Shown here: one piece after another, positions 11,622-24,860 of the stretch
How the letters are laid out: every line of letters starts with the position of its first letter
Numbering within the stretch: position 1 is the first letter of the stretch
From: Tigriopus japonicus
Lineage: Eukaryota; Arthropoda; Copepoda; Harpacticoida; Harpacticidae
Reading direction: 5' to 3'
Assembly (NCBI GenBank): GCA_010645155.1
Contig: CM021320.1
Coordinates: 9,075,031-9,139,030 of the forward strand
Length of the DNA: 64,000 nucleotides
Translations under genes and position numbers: made by a program
The notes under the pieces: generated by a model
Told to the model about the DNA's origin: nothing
Database searches by the model: none
Seen by the model: only the letters and a program-made list of their open reading frames with translations

Positions 11622-12926
11622 ATGAAGGGTGCGCTTGGTCTTTTGTTCATGGTCGCAACGGCTTCGACGACCTCTACTTTTGGGGGGATCCCTGGACTTG
11701 ATGAAATAGCCGGAAAATTGTCTCCATGGGCATCTGAATCTACCGTACCTTCTCACAATAATGAACATGGTTGCAAAGTCGTTTACGACGATGTGTGGGA
11801 GGAGAAGTGCCAAACCGTCTACAACGAAGAATGCTCTACTGATTACGTAAATGAGTGCCAAAACGTCAATCATCGAGAGTGCGTCACCAAGAACGAACAG
11901 AAATGTTCCTGGGGATTCAAGGACTCTTGCATGAAGATTCCCGTGCCTACATGCAATCTGGTTTGGGAGAAGAAATGCGGCCACGAGGATGTGTGCACTA
12001 CCGTCAAGGAACGGGAATGCCGATCGGTCCCCAAGAGGATCTGTACCTCTTCCTACGACAAGGTCTGTGAAATGCAGGATGAGAAGGTCTGCCGACAAGT
12101 GCCTATTCCTGTGGAAACCGTGCCCCACTACGTCCCTTCAAGTTATCCTGTGGAGTCTCACGGCAAAAAGAGCCACGATTACGGGAATCATGGCGACGGC
12201 AAGTCTTCCCATGATCTTGGTGGCAAACATTCTCAGGACTTTGGTGGGAAACATGGCGAGACCGAGTCCTACTTTGGCGGATTCCAAGACTTGACCAAAG
12301 GATTGCCAGACTTTGACTTTGGTCTTACTGAATTTGGTAACCTCGGCGGCGGACATTCCAAGGGTCACGCTGGAAGTGGCAAGCAACACAAGCGATCGGT
12401 TGACAAGCTCTTGGCCAAGATTGAGCACAAGCAAGCCAAATTGGCCCTGAAGCACAAGCATCTCCTGAGCAAAGTGAACAAGGGCAAGGGAAAAGACTCT
12501 AATAAAGAGCATGCTGCCCCCGCAGTGCTTCCCTCCATCAAAACCGAGACTGTTTGCGAATGGGTGCCCCGCCAAAAATGCCACAACGTACCCCAAGAGG
12601 CATGCCGTGAGGAATACTTCGAGGCTTGCGAAGATGTCCCTCGCCAAGTTTGTACCCCTACCGAGAAGTGTAAGGACGTGCCCAAGAAGACCTGTGTGAC
12701 TGTGGACAAAGAGAAGTGCGTCAAGGTGCCTTCCAAAGAATGTGTGGCTGTCCCTAAGGAACATTGTGTCAATCGGGCCGAGAAGGTTTGCAAGGATGTG
12801 CCCCGCGAAATTTGCAACCCGGTGGCCGACAAAGTGTGCCAGAAGCTGATTGTCCAGCGTCCCCGTGAAGTCTGTCTTCCTCCGCCTACCGTCAAGAGCA
12901 TCCAAGTTGGCACCAAGGAATGGTAA
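11622..12926 (+). CDS. Secreted cysteine-rich repeat protein
   Basis: A single exon of 434 residues. I chose the ATG at 11622 because it follows the core promoter and begins a hydrophobic leader (MKGALGLLFMVATAS), a likely signal peptide. Two blocks are rich in spaced cysteines. The first, about residues 47-165, has units such as CRSVPKRIC. The second, about residues 310-425, has units such as CKDVPKKTC and CVAVPKEHC, i.e. a repeated C..VP...C pattern. Between them is a Gly/His/Ser/Lys-rich linker with a KRS dibasic site that might be cleaved. It is probably extracellular (cuticle or matrix). The family is not recognised; similar C..VP...C proteins are known to me from arthropod extracellular matrices. 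Lack of introns and a strong TATA promoter suggest high, regulated expression. The long frames on the other strand here are codon-bias shadows. Confidence 0.85.
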   Translation: MKGALGLLFMVATASTTSTFGGIPGLDEIAGKLSPWASESTVPSHNNEHGCKVVYDDVWEEKCQTVYNEECSTDYVNECQNVNHRECVTKNEQKCSWGFKDSCMKIPVPTCNLVWEKKCGHEDVCTTVKERECRSVPKRICTSSYDKVCEMQDEKVCRQVPIPVETVPHYVPSSYPVESHGKKSHDYGNHGDGKSSHDLGGKHSQDFGGKHGETESYFGGFQDLTKGLPDFDFGLTEFGNLGGGHSKGHAGSGKQHKRSVDKLLAKIEHKQAKLALKHKHLLSKVNKGKGKDSNKEHAAPAVLPSIKTETVCEWVPRQKCHNVPQEACREEYFEACEDVPRQVCTPTEKCKDVPKKTCVTVDKEKCVKVPSKECVAVPKEHCVNRAEKVCKDVPREICNPVADKVCQKLIVQRPREVCLPPPTVKSIQVGTKEW

Positions 12927-13002
12927 CTGGTACCATGCCAAGGGCGTAATTTCTTTAGTTTGAAATTTATTTTACACCTCTGATAATTTGTGTAAATCTG
13001 AC

Positions 13003-13008
13003 AATAAA
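13003..13008 (+). terminator. AATAAA polyadenylation signal
   Basis: AATAAA lies 77 bases after the stop codon of the cysteine-rich gene and is the likely 3' end signal. Confidence 0.7.
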
Positions 13009-13613
13009 TTTGTTGTACACAAATTAAACATGGCGTGATATAGCTTGGTAGGATTTCCCGCGTCAATTTGATATGCAATTAGAGATGGGTAAACGATTCC
13101 ACATCCAAGACAAAGAAGTCGTTTCGTCCGATGAAGATAGTGTTCGTTTTATCATATTCTGAACACCTCGTATTTATGTTTAAAGAATTGAGTTTCTGTT
13201 AAGTGTGATTTTGAAATAGGAATGGAAACTGCTGAATTATTAACATTTGATAAAATGCTGGATTGTCTTACAAAACAATTGAATCTTAATTGTAGGAATA
13301 AATATTCAATTCAAATCTACTTTATGTCTTAAGTCGCTCATTATCGAACAAAGACCAGGATTGAACCTTTTGAAATTCTCTCCTCACCTGTTACTTGAGA
13401 ACCTCTGCTGGGTTAATTTAATATCGTAGATCCGGTTTCTATCAGCTTGTTCGAGTCCCGAGCTTTCCAAGCTCGAATCCATCACTATTGTCTTGTTTTG
13501 ATACACGTTCAAGAAAGCGATCTTTTCGACTTTGTTCACCGTGTTACATAATAACATTGCCTGAAATTTGTCTCTTCTATTTCATTGATCAACATTCATA
13601 TTAACCTAAAACC
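13009..13613. other. Intergenic, nothing recognised
   Basis: Between the cysteine-rich gene and D2HGDH. The palindromic GAGCTTTCCAAGCTC near 13461 is the only structure noticed. Confidence 0.4.
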
Positions 13614-16600
13614 ATGCTGGGTAGGCCAATAAGAAATACTTGGTCCATTCTGCGGGCTCAATCTTCAATGACTCTTTCTACGGCTCAAAATGTTGAATTG
13701 ACGAGTAATCGCTACCCGAACTTAAAGCGAAAACCCTTTGGCAAAGTTGGACCAGCCGAAATCAGCGGGTTTCAAACCATTTTGGATACTAACCGAGTCA
13801 TCACCGATCCTTCGGAACTCGATGGTGATTAATTTGAGATATTATAACACTTTTTGTCTGTAAGACCTTAATCACAAGAATATTAATATTTTAGGATATA
13901 ACACCGATTGGATGAGGATATCTCGTGGTCAAGGCCAAGTGGTTTTAAAGCCCAAAACCACGAATGAAGTCTCGCAAATCCTTCGTTTTTGCTCGCAAAA
14001 TCATTTGGCTGTGTGTCCTCAAGGAGGGAACACGGGATTAGTCGGTGGATCCGTTCCCGTTTTCGATGAAGTCATTGTTAACACGTCCCTTATGAACAAA
14101 ATAGAGAGTAAGTTTTAGGAATAAATGATAAGTTGAATTAGTCTGTTGGTATAAGTTAATTAAATACTAAAACTGTGTTGTCCCGAAAAGAGTGATGAAA
14201 AAAAATGCTTCTTGATTTCAAAACTTGCGCCAAATCAACCATTAAATAAACGATATTTTGAAAAGATAGAAAAAGGACATGATTCTGGATTGAATTTCAT
14301 ATATTGATCCATTGGTCCTGATATCTAAGTTTGATTTAATTGAATGGAACCTGTGAAGAGATGTATCAACTAGTGGCAATCAACAGTTTTATATTGATTT
14401 TGCTAGACAATTTGTATGGACTAACAAGGAAAAATGCTGAAGTGTCTAATATAGTTTAGAAAAACAATGCAGGGAACGTAAAAGTAAATTAATTTTGCAG
14501 ATTGATAGTAAAAAAAACATCTAATCATTTCTTGACATCAAGGCTTAAGGAAACAAGTTTTTTCCGAGAGTGTGTTCTTTTAAGAGCCTTCTTATTTTCA
14601 GAACTGAAACGAATTACTCATTCTTTTCATTTACCCTTTGATTAGGCTTGGATATCAATTCTTCAGTGGTCACGGTTCAAGCTGGAGTGATTTTGGAGCA
14701 ATTGGATCGCTATCTTTCTGAGCATGAGTTATTGGTGCCCTTGGATTTGGGAGCTAAAGGTAGTTGTCAGATTGGAGGCAATGTGTCAACCAATGCTGGC
14801 GGATTGAGATTGCTTCGATATGGCAGTTTGCAAGGCTCGATTTTGGGCTTGGAGGTGGTGCTACCCAATGGCGAAATCTTGGATTGCTTGAGTCAGTTGA
14901 AAAAGGATAACACGGGATATCATCTGAAACATCTCTTCATTGGATCTGAAGGTAAGAGAGACTTCAAACTTGATTCCTAGAATGTTAAAAAAGTGTGAAA
15001 AAGGCAAAAACTAGTTTTCAAGTTGAAAATAAGGTTTGTTTATTGTTTATTGTTAAATCCACTCCGACACCATTTAAGGCGATATGAGAGTATTGGATAA
15101 TAGAAATATTGAATTATAAAGGAAATATCACTTTAGGTCTTTTTTTTCAAAGCTAGAAGTGGCAAAAAAAGTATTTTTTTCTTTTCAATTTGTCACTTAT
15201 TGAAGCTAAATTTATTTCTTTTGTTTTAGCGGGTAAATTTTCTTATTCTCGATGTTTGAGATCAATTTTGTGTTGGCTCGTTCTTTCAACGAAAAAAAAA
15301 TAGACGACCCTTTTTGGGCCGGAAAAAAAATTCGAAAGAAGTTTTTGGGATTTGGAAAGCGTGCGAAAATGAGTTCGAAAAAGTTATAAAACCCCAAAAA
15401 ACCTTTTTTTCGTGCCAAAACCAATTCGGTTTAAGTTTTAAATCATCGCTTCTTTGATTATTGAGTTGTATATTTGAGTCAAAATCGAAATGTAGTTTTT
15501 CCTCTTTTTTTCTCTTCCATCTTTGATTTAATTTACGTTCACCAGTACATAATTTTGGTAGATTAATTCATTTATCTCTCATGCTATGCGAAGTTTGATA
15601 AATGTCGGCATATTATTTTGGGACAGGAACTTTAGGCTTTGTCACGAAAGTGGCCATTCAATGTCCACCTCGACCAAAAGCGGTAAATGTGGCTTTCTTG
15701 GGCATGACTTCATTTGAGAGTGTGTTAAGGACATTCAAACAGGTAATCAGACTTTTTATAAAGTAGTTGTTGGCTCCTACACTTCATTATTCTACTTAGG
15801 CAAGATCGAACTTGGGCGAAATCCTGTCTTCCTGTGAATTCATCGATGCTGAAGCCATGAAGTGTGTGACAGGAAATCTAGATTTAACTTGTCCCATTGA
15901 TCCCCAAGCCTTCTACATGTTGATTGAAACATCAGGATCCAAGTGAGGTTTCATGAATATAAAAGCCGTTTTGAAATCATCTGTTTTACAAGTTTTTTTT
16001 AAATATTTTAGATCCAAACACGATGAGGAGAAGCTCAACGAGTTTTTAGAGGACTTGATGTCAGATGGAACCGTTGTAGATGGAACTGTGGCTTCTTCCG
16101 AGGCTCAAATCCAGAAAATATGGCCTTTACGAGAACGACTCGCCGAAGCTTTACTTCGAGATGGATATTGCTACAAATATGACATCTCTTTACCTCTTGA
16201 CGTGTTTTACAATAGGTCAAGCTTTTACCCGAGACTTGTCTAATTAATGTTTTCTTTAATTTTCATGATGATTTTAGTGTGATTGCAATGAAAGAGCGAT
16301 TGGGATCCCGAGTGATTCGATGTATTGGTTATGGTCACGTGGGAGATGGAAATATGCATTTGAACATCACCACCAAGGAATACGATGATGAAGTGATGAA
16401 GCTGATTGAACCCTTTCTTTATGAATGGACAAGTCGTCACAATGGCAGCATCAGTGCCGAGCATGGTATTTTATGTCATACGTTATTTTAAGAACTAAAT
16501 TGAAAATCGTTTCGTTTCAGGTTTGGGCTTCAAGAAACGGAATTTTATGCATTTTTCTAAAAGCCCAAGTGCAATCAAGGCTATGAAGCAAATCAAGGCT

Positions 16601-16654
16601 GTGTTTGACCCTCAGGGAATCATGAATCCTTACAAGGTCTTGCCGGATGAATAA
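13614..16654 (+). CDS. D2HGDH: D-2-hydroxyglutarate dehydrogenase
   Basis: Eight exons: 13614-13824, 13895-14107, 14646-14951, 15627-15742, 15800-15942, 16012-16215, 16278-16465 and 16521-16654, giving 504 residues, the usual family length. The enzyme is a mitochondrial flavoprotein that oxidises D-2-hydroxyglutarate to 2-oxoglutarate. The N-terminus is basic and serine-rich, fitting a mitochondrial leader. The FAD-binding part shows [12 protein letters not shown] (about residues 112-123) and [20 protein letters not shown] (about 178-197). The C-terminal catalytic part shows [13 protein letters not shown] and SAEHGLGFKKR, including the conserved metal-ligand histidines. All splice sites are GT-AG. 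It ends 119 bp before the SMC2 stop codon on the other strand. Confidence 0.95.
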
Positions 16655-16671
16655 GTTGTTTGTAGTGAAAT

Positions 16672-16677
16672 TTTATT
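16672..16677 (-). terminator. AATAAA signal for SMC2
   Basis: Reads AATAAA on the minus strand, about 100 bases beyond the SMC2 stop. It lies in the 3' flank of D2HGDH, so the two 3' ends probably overlap. Confidence 0.6.
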
Positions 16678-16773
16678 TTTACCAAAAATATATACCCGAC
16701 ATTTGTACAAATTGAGTCGTTTTGTTGAGAAGCGTCATCAAGATCCATTGAACACTGGTTATTGGTGTCTTCA

Positions 16774-19700
16774 TTATTTCTTATTTTGAGTTCGAGAGAC
16801 GGTGGACATTCCATCGACAAATTTGGTGCGGAACAATACGTTCGCGTTGTTAAACATGCCATCCTTCAACGAAACCACGATAAACTGAAAAGCAAATAAA
16901 TCAATTCTCCATAAGCTTGAAATATTTTGTATTGGAATGAGTTGAAGCTCCTACTTGTGAGTGCTTAAAGTGAGTTTTGAGCATGTGTCCAATGTTTTGG
17001 GTATGTGACAGATCCAGGGCAGCGTCCACCTCATCGAGAATGTACAGAGGTGCGGGTTTGAAGAGTAACAGCGATAAAATGAGGGACAATGCCACCAAAG
17101 AGCGTTGACCACCACTTAACTCGGATAAGGACTCTTTCCACACGTCGCCAAACGCCACTTTGACCTAAGTGTAATTCACATGATCAATATTAGACAGGGT
17201 GACATTGACAATTGGTGTAATACGCTCGATTAAATATTTAATTAGTAAGCCCAGTCAGCTCTTTTCTGTATTCGATCCCGAGAAAAACAAAAACTAATTA
17301 GAACCAAAAAGCACTGAACTTTCTAAAAATGCCAATAAAAAACGCTTTCCTGTCTGATACTTTTGTTGTGTTTCAGTTCTTCATTAATGTTACAACGGAA
17401 GATATTCCTTATAAAACTGCATAATTCTTGAAGGCAGATTTTTTTTGAGCACAATCACATTTTTCAATTTCTATTGTACATATAAAAAAGTCTGAATTGT
17501 CCACGTATAAGAGATCATTAATTAAGGTTATTAATGTGCTTTAAGTAATGGTACTTTCTAGTGATGGAATTTCGGTTTGGTTTCGGTTATCTTCGCCAAA
17601 ACTGAGAACAATCACGCACTGTAAAGAATGCAGTTTTGGGAGAAATATTTTTTGGGAGGTTCAAACCCAATTCAAATTCATTACTTGGTCAACATTTTCT
17701 CATTTCCAATGGGATTTTAGAAATATCAACATGAGTATACATGCTTTTGTTGCCAGTTGCTTACGATTTCGGTTCCGGTTTAGCCATTAACCTACCGAAA
17801 CTTTCGGTTTCGATTAAGAGCCTTTTCGATCCATCACTAGAAGTTTACTTAAAGGCTCTTGCGCATATCGACTCGTAACAAATCTATTTTTTCAAATTAG
17901 GATAACCCTAAAATCAAAGGTTGATCAGGACTATCATCTAAGATTGCCATTAGAGGACCAGCTACACGAAAAGTGGGAAAGCATACGTTGCATAATCCTC
18001 GAAACTGAGTCATTGTTCATCGATCAATCTCAACAATGTCTCATCAAAGTCCCTCCCAATTGATTTTGAAACCGTGGCGTTTTACCTCAAGTCCATCAAG
18101 GACGTCCATGCCATCTGGGGGTTGCAATTTGGCCTTGGTTCCGGGCAAAAGTGACGAGAAAATCGATCCAAAGTCCTTATTGACCTTGTCCCAAGCCGCT
18201 CGAAGTTCGTCTTTCTTCTTGCGATCAAGTTCTTCAATCACTTTGTTGATCTTGGCCTTGTCCATCTCGACTGTGGCCTTCTTGCGCATGAGGTCGTTGT
18301 ATTGGACTTCGGCCTTGTCCAACATGGTCATGGCTCGCATATTGACGGTTCGTTCCAGTTTCTCCTTGGTCTCTTCCAATTTCTGGATCTTTTTCCCGGC
18401 TTCTTGCGGATCTGTGGCCTTGAAATCATAAGCGGATCCAGGCTCGCCGAAGAATTTCCGGTCCAAACCGATCCATTCGTACTTGTCGAGCATGTGTTGG
18501 ACCAATTTTTCAGCATCTCTCACTTCGTCGGCCGCCTTTAGTGCAAAAAGAAAGGAAGGAATTCTTATGAAACAGTCATATAAAATTGCAATTTCAACTT
18601 CAAATTGCTAGTTTGATGTGTCCAAGTTATTGATGAGGCAAGTTAGGGACCAAAGCATACACAAAAAATACCTGGGAGTGTTCAGACTTGCGTCAAGATT
18701 TAAAATCAATTGCAATACACAATTACTTGATTTTCAAACCTAGCTTTGACAAACCTTTCAATTTACTAAAAAAGCAAACGTACATCGTTGAGAATCGAAT
18801 CTGCGTGCAATTTAAAATCACTACAATTTGTGGTTAAGTATTTTTTGGATAAATTTCATTTTCTTGCCCCTAAATATTATGTAATACATTGTAACTATTT
18901 TCATTGATAACAGTTTTCAGTACAGTTGTGAAAATGGTTTTCTAATGAAGTAAGGGTAATTTCAAGTACAGTTTCATCAAAGGCATGAGAGAACAAATTG
19001 AAAAAAATGGCCATTTAAAAAAAATAAAAATACTCCATCATCCCGTTGTTATTTTGTTCTCTTACCTTGGACAATTTATGTTTGAGCTCTTGAACCTTCA
19101 ATCCTTTGTCGTGGTTGTCTTTGGCAATTTTCTCGCTATTGGCTTGCTCGTTGAGCATCTCCTTGTTGTTCTTGGCCACAGCTTCTTTTTGAGCCTTGAG
19201 TGCTTCCTTGGCCTCCAAAACAGCCTCTTTAGCCGTCTCCACAGCCTCAACCAATTGAGAACCCTCGGTCTCAAATCCAGCAATGGCCTCATCACAAGCC
19301 CGAAGTTGATCCTCGGCATCGGAGATGGCCTTTTGTAGATCATTGATCTCCATTTTCAAACTCGCCTCCTCAGCCTCTTTATCGGTCCATTTACTCTTAG
19401 AGGCTTCCACGGCTTTCTTACTGGCTTTGACTTCGGCCTCGGCTTCTTTGAGCTCTTTTTCCTTGAGCTGCTTGGCGTTCTTGATCTTGTACTCGAGCTC
19501 TTTGACCTTTTTGGTGCCTTCGATTTCGACTTCTCGCGAGGTTTGAATCGCTTCTTCCAATTCGAGACATTGCTTCTTCAAGGCCTCGACCTCTTCGAAA
19601 AGTTGGTGATGAGCCGTATTCTTGACACGATCTCGCACTCGTTCCAATTCATGAGACTGTAATTGGGGTAGTAAATGCAATTTTTTCACCTCAATAGTGT

Positions 19701-22700
19701 AACAGAAATGAATGGAGCCAAATCAATTACCCGTTCTTCCACTTGGAGTTTGAGTTGATTGTAGCGTTTGCCCAAGGGACCAATTCCTCGAAGACGTTCC
19801 TCGATTCCTTGGAGTTGTGTTCTACGGGCTTCCAATTCAGATTCGACCTCTCTCAAAGCATCAATGTGAGTGAGCATGGAACCGCTTGATGATGGAGCAC
19901 CTAAAGATTTAGCAAGAATTATTTGATCATCTCAAAAGGTCATGATAAGGAAAGACGGAGGTTGACAAATGGGTATTGAATAATGTTAGAGAGAGCAAAA
20001 ACCTGGGTTCAATGAAGATGATGCCCGTTGAAATACAGGCGCCAAGTGAACCGAGGGGTGAAGTCTCTCTATTGATCTCCGAAGACCTAAAATCTGATTC
20101 GACAAAGCTTGATCGAACCAGGGAAACGATCTTCGGAAAGATTGTAGATTGTTGTTTATTCTATTCAAAGGATGTAACGTAGAAACGGTTCATGGTACTT
20201 AAACAATATGAGGACAACCTTTCATATTTCTGCAATTCATTTTCTTCAAAATACTCGCACCAAATTAAATCAAGATTTGACCAAGGAAGACTGATTTGTT
20301 TCAATTGGGAGTGCAAATTTCGGTCAAACAAATGAAACCTTTTATGCCTAAAACCGGCAAATAAATAACTAAATAGCAAAAATATTAATTGATACTATCA
20401 AGACAACAAACAAATACAAAAAAATGACGGAAATGGCTAATTTATTTGATGTATGACGAGAGGCTATCCGTCCCGGTATCTTTTAATCTTTCGGTCTAGC
20501 CGTTGAATCCTCTTCGGGTCGGTTTTTAATTGAGTGCAAACAATTGCAAATAAAACCGCTCAGTTTTAACATCCCTCTTCGCTTATCGGGTTTGAAGATC
20601 TAAATAACCATATTCTTGATTATATTGAAAACTTTTTCCTCGGAAACACTTCGCTTAAACCCTACATTTCCAGTTCTTATAAATCTTACCTCCACTGAGT
20701 TCTCCCGCGGGGTTCACCTTATCACCATCAAGTGTGACGCACATCTTGCCCACACTTCGATCAAAGGCCAATTTATTGGCCACATCCAGACTGGTGCACA
20801 CCAAAACCCCACCCAAGATGTGTTCCATAGCCGGTTGAAGCACACGATCGTACTTGACAAGATCAATGGCTCGCCAAACGTGATCCTTTCCCACCAATCG
20901 TTGAGCAGTTTGCAGCTCTTGAGTGCTGATACACCGGGCATTCATCTTGTCCAAAGGCAACATCACGGTTCGTCGACGAAGATTGCCCCGCTTCAAGATC
21001 TTTCCCGCGGCCACCGAGGTCTTCACGATGACATTGGTCAGTTTTCCACCTCCTGCCGTGTCCAAGGCCACGAAGAATTTGGGATCTTGCACTGAGATCA
21101 GTTTGGCCGCCACTCCGTGAACTTGAGAGCGGTCAAAGTTCTTCTCGGGATCGTCGTATTGGAAGTTGAGCCAAGGATAACGTGAGCTCATTTGATCGGA
21201 GCGACGCTCGAGTCCCATGACCTCATGACGGAGATTGCGATGTTGCTCTTCAAGTTGCTCGGCCAGACCTTCTTCGTAGTCGAGGGTGTTGAGCTCGTTT
21301 TGAGCGGCCGAGAGTTGATCTTCGTACTTTTTCAGATTGGCCGAATCCTGAGGGTTAAGAAAGAACGAGGATAAAGATGATGATGGCAGATTGCTATGGT
21401 GAAAATCCGTTTTGATATTTAACTCTAATCAAAACTGTATATTCTTGGAGTTTTAAACCTGACTTTAGAAACAGATGTTAGGACCTATATGTAGATTTGA
21501 AAAGAGCTCCTCGCATTTAAACCTTTTTTCAATATGGGGAGACAGATAGCAAATATCTTTAAGCCACTATGAACAAAAGATTTAAAGATGAAGAGGTTTA
21601 TGGTAAGAAATTGGTTAATCCTAGTTCAGCAAGTGGAAATTAAAGGTGAAAAAAAAAATATAAACACTAAAGTCACAAAAATAAAATTATCTGACTTTGT
21701 CTAAAAACTTGTGAAACCGCGAAGTGACAAATAATACTTGTAAGGTTTAAATGGGCAAAAAAGTTCAATTTGAACTTTTTACCCCAACTTGTCACTGTTT
21801 GGGTCAAAATGATTTGGCCCATTTTCGGTCCCAATTATTTTATTCTAGCACTTTCGGACGATTTTTTTGATCACACTTTCACATTTGAAAACAATATTTT
21901 AGGCAGAAAGACGCAAGAGCAAGTGTTTTCGAGACAAAATCTTTAAAGAAAAAAATCAAAAGGAGTTTCAAAAAACACTTTTTCATTTTCATAGCACTGA
22001 ATGATAACGAAATCCTGTGCTCACCCGTTTGTAATCGCTCTCGGTCTTCTTCATGTCGGTCTCCATTTTCCGCAGCTCCTTCTTGTTATGCTTGAGCTTC
22101 ATGTCGCTAGTCTTGATGGTGGTCTGAGCGTTCGAAAGGTCGGCCTTGATCTTGATGACTTGCTCCTGAAGAGTGGCCGCTTTACCATCCTCCGAACTGA
22201 ACTTGCCCACCGAAATAGCTTCATAACGAGATTGAGCTGCTTTCAAGGCCTCCGTAGCCACACGATCCTCTTCACGAAGCTTATCGTACATGGCTTGAAG
22301 GCCAGCGGCTACTTGACTCTTTTCATCCAAGGCTTTCTTGTCCTAAAATTATAATGAAGCTATTGAAAGAACACTGGCATCTTTGTCTCATAGATGGAAC
22401 TGGTTGTTTTCAAGTTTGTGCTGCCATCTCTTGCCCGCAAAAGGAACCCCTCACCATCAAGGGGCTTGTTACTAATGTAGGTTGTCACCGCCAACTGGTG
22501 TTCAAAACAATTTTGGGTGTTTTGGCGAAATATCATAAGTCTTGAGTTTAGGATTGGTCTCAGCATGGTTTTTAGATTTTTAAGTATAAAAGTATTCTAC
22601 CTGAGCTCTGATACATTACTCAAAGTATAAAGGCATTTTAATTTTAAGAAATAAGCGCCATTTTGGGCATCAACCTCATGACCAGTTCAGTTGTCACATC

Positions 22701-24387
22701 AGTTTTTTTTACAGATTTGCCTTCATCCAGCCCATCAATTTTTAAGCTTCTAAAGAATACCAGAAAAACATTTGGGATAAAAAGCGGCACTTACACTGTT
22801 CATGCCTTTGGTAATGGTGGCCTTCTTTTTGTCCTCTTGCTTCTTGTTGTCTTTCACGGTTTTGAGGGCGTTTTCAGTTTTCATCGCGGTTTTTTCATGC
22901 TCGCCGAGTTCCTTTTCCAACTCCGCAAAACGGCCTTTTAATTCCTCATCTCTTTGACGTTGAAGCTCCTCGATTCTTTGGCCAATGGCCACGATCTGAT
23001 TCTCACCATCTAAATGATACTTTCACCCATGAAAAAGATCCCCTTTTCGACCTTAGGACAACTTAATTTTTCACCTTGAATCTCGCTCTTGAGTCTCTCC
23101 ATGTCCTGGTTGACCACTTCCAGATCTTCTTTGGATTTCATCGAGGTCTCTTCAGCCGTGACAAATTTAAAGGCGATGTACAACTTGGTCAAATGCTCCA
23201 ATTCTCGTTGGATCTTTTGATATTCCAAATAGGTGCTTCGTTCCTCCTTGAGCTTGGTTAAAGTGGGCGTGATCTCTTCATTCAATATCTGAAACCAATC
23301 ATTTTGCAAGTATGTCAACTAGTTCTTCATGAAAAGGAAAGTTTCAGTATCAATATTTAATTACATCAGTGATTTCGCGGAGTTTCGAGTCCTTCTTTTC
23401 GATGGTCTTTTGAGCTTGCTGCTTCTTGGATTCGTACATCATTGTACCCGCTGCTTCTTCAATCATGGCCAAAATCTCCGGGGGCTTCATGTTCAAAACT
23501 TTGGTGATTCGCCCTTGCATGATCAGGAAATGGGGATTGTTCACGTTTAATTGAACGGAACGGAAGAAATCTTGGACACGATTGGCTTGGATATTGGTGC
23601 CATTGATCAGGTATTTATTCTTGCCACCAATGACGACCTAGAAGAAATCAAGTTAATAATGATGATAAGGAAGTTTGTTCTTTTGAATAAATGAATGATG
23701 ATTAATTTTGCGTGAACCAAGTCAAGAATGATTCAATTGGGAGCGGGCATTTTATTGATCTAATGTGGATGTAAAAGAAACATATAAGGAACAGTCTTGT
23801 TACTTCGAATTGCAAAAGACTTTTTTCGATGTTGTCATTTTGATGGGAGCGGAAATGTTTCAATAAAAAAAATAATGTCCACAACTTAGCAATTCTCAAG
23901 ATCGGCATGATTGAAACTCTGGATTGCTATCATCACTAATCACCGCATTCTAACTTGTTCATTACAGGTGACCAGATCCTCCTGCACTTACAAAAAAAAG
24001 TCAGTTCTTAATGTCAAAGACTAAAGGAGACTAATATGATCAAAGTTCCAACAATGCCATTGAAAATACCTGTCGCGTGATGGCCACTTCATCGTAATGA
24101 TCATATCCCAAGGGCGATTGCTTCTTATCGCGATTGTCGAAATGAATGGTCACGGTAGCTTTGGTCACCCCGGCTTGGCCATTCTTATAAACCAGTTCTT
24201 GCAGGTTAGCCGCGCGCACGTGGCTCAAATTAGTGATGCCCAACAAGAAACAAATCGAGTCCAGAATATTGGACTTGCCCGAGCCGTTCAATCCCGTGAT
24301 GGCGTTGAAGGCCGGATCAAAACCGTGGATTTCCGTCCGTTGGCCGTAAGACTTGAAGCCGTCAATCACGATCGACTTTATATACAT
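16774..24387 (-). CDS. SMC2: Condensin subunit SMC2
   Basis: Eleven exons (24070-24387, 23365-23637, 23075-23288, 22795-23009, 22025-22342, 20690-21347, 19731-19900, 19066-19656, 18086-18535, 16955-17164, 16774-16884) give 1175 residues. SMC2 pairs with SMC4 in condensin and uses ATP to compact chromosomes. The Walker A motif GLNGSGKSN is at about residues 32-40. It is followed by a coiled coil, a hinge (about 520-665) and a second coiled coil. The signature [13 protein letters not shown] (about 1085) and Walker [15 protein letters not shown] (about 1105) complete the ATPase head. [15 protein letters not shown] is diagnostic for the SMC2 branch. The start MYIKSI matches the family; the triplet three codons upstream is not ATG. 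The C-terminus ends soon after VSRTQNKK and is about 20 residues shorter than in vertebrates. Confidence 0.97.
17561..17837. mobile_element. TA-target miniature element, family B
   Basis: GTGATGGAA and its near reverse complement ATCCATCAC bound a 277-bp element flanked by TA on both sides (17559-17560 and 17838-17839). The interior is rich in TTCGGTTTCGGTT. It lies in an SMC2 intron. A TA duplication fits Tc1/mariner-derived miniature elements. A related copy is at 27566-28187. Confidence 0.8.
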
Positions 24388-24860
24388 GTTGATCAATTAC
24401 GGAAAGAAACGCGGCACACTTTTTAAAACTCAATTTAGGCCAACCATGGTTTTAAGAACGTGCTTTCGAATCTTCGTTCAGTACGAAATGTCCCGTTGTG
24501 CGATTAACGCCAAAAAGAGCGCTCAAACAAAACAACAACAAACACGGGAAGTTTTTTAGCATAAATTCATCCTAAAAATAAATATATTCCAATTCAAACC
24601 TGTACTCTTAGGAAACTATGAATTTGAATCAAGTATTTAAAGGCTAAAAAAATATTTTTACATTTATAATATAAAAAAAGAAAAATGTCTCAAAATTATA
24701 ATATTTTGAACTTCTTGGCTCTTTTTAGCTAGGCCCGTTGCCCTAGTGTTCAGATTCAGTTCCGATCCAAAACACCACGACTCATCTCGAAATAGGTGCA
24801 TAATTCGCATTGAAAAAGGTGAGCGTGAAAACCACGTGGTTTTCAACCCGACCCTAAAAT
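24388..24860. promoter_or_regulatory. Shared upstream region, SMC2 and SPIDR-like gene
   Basis: 473 bp separate the divergent start codons. No TATA box at a useful position was seen for either gene. A bidirectional promoter is inferred from the arrangement only. Confidence 0.4.

Noticed and set aside
11595..13078. Long open frames antisense to the cysteine-rich gene (up to 267 residues)
   Set aside because: They arise from the codon bias of the real gene. They lack a promoter and family features, while the sense strand has TATA, initiator, signal peptide and cysteine repeats.
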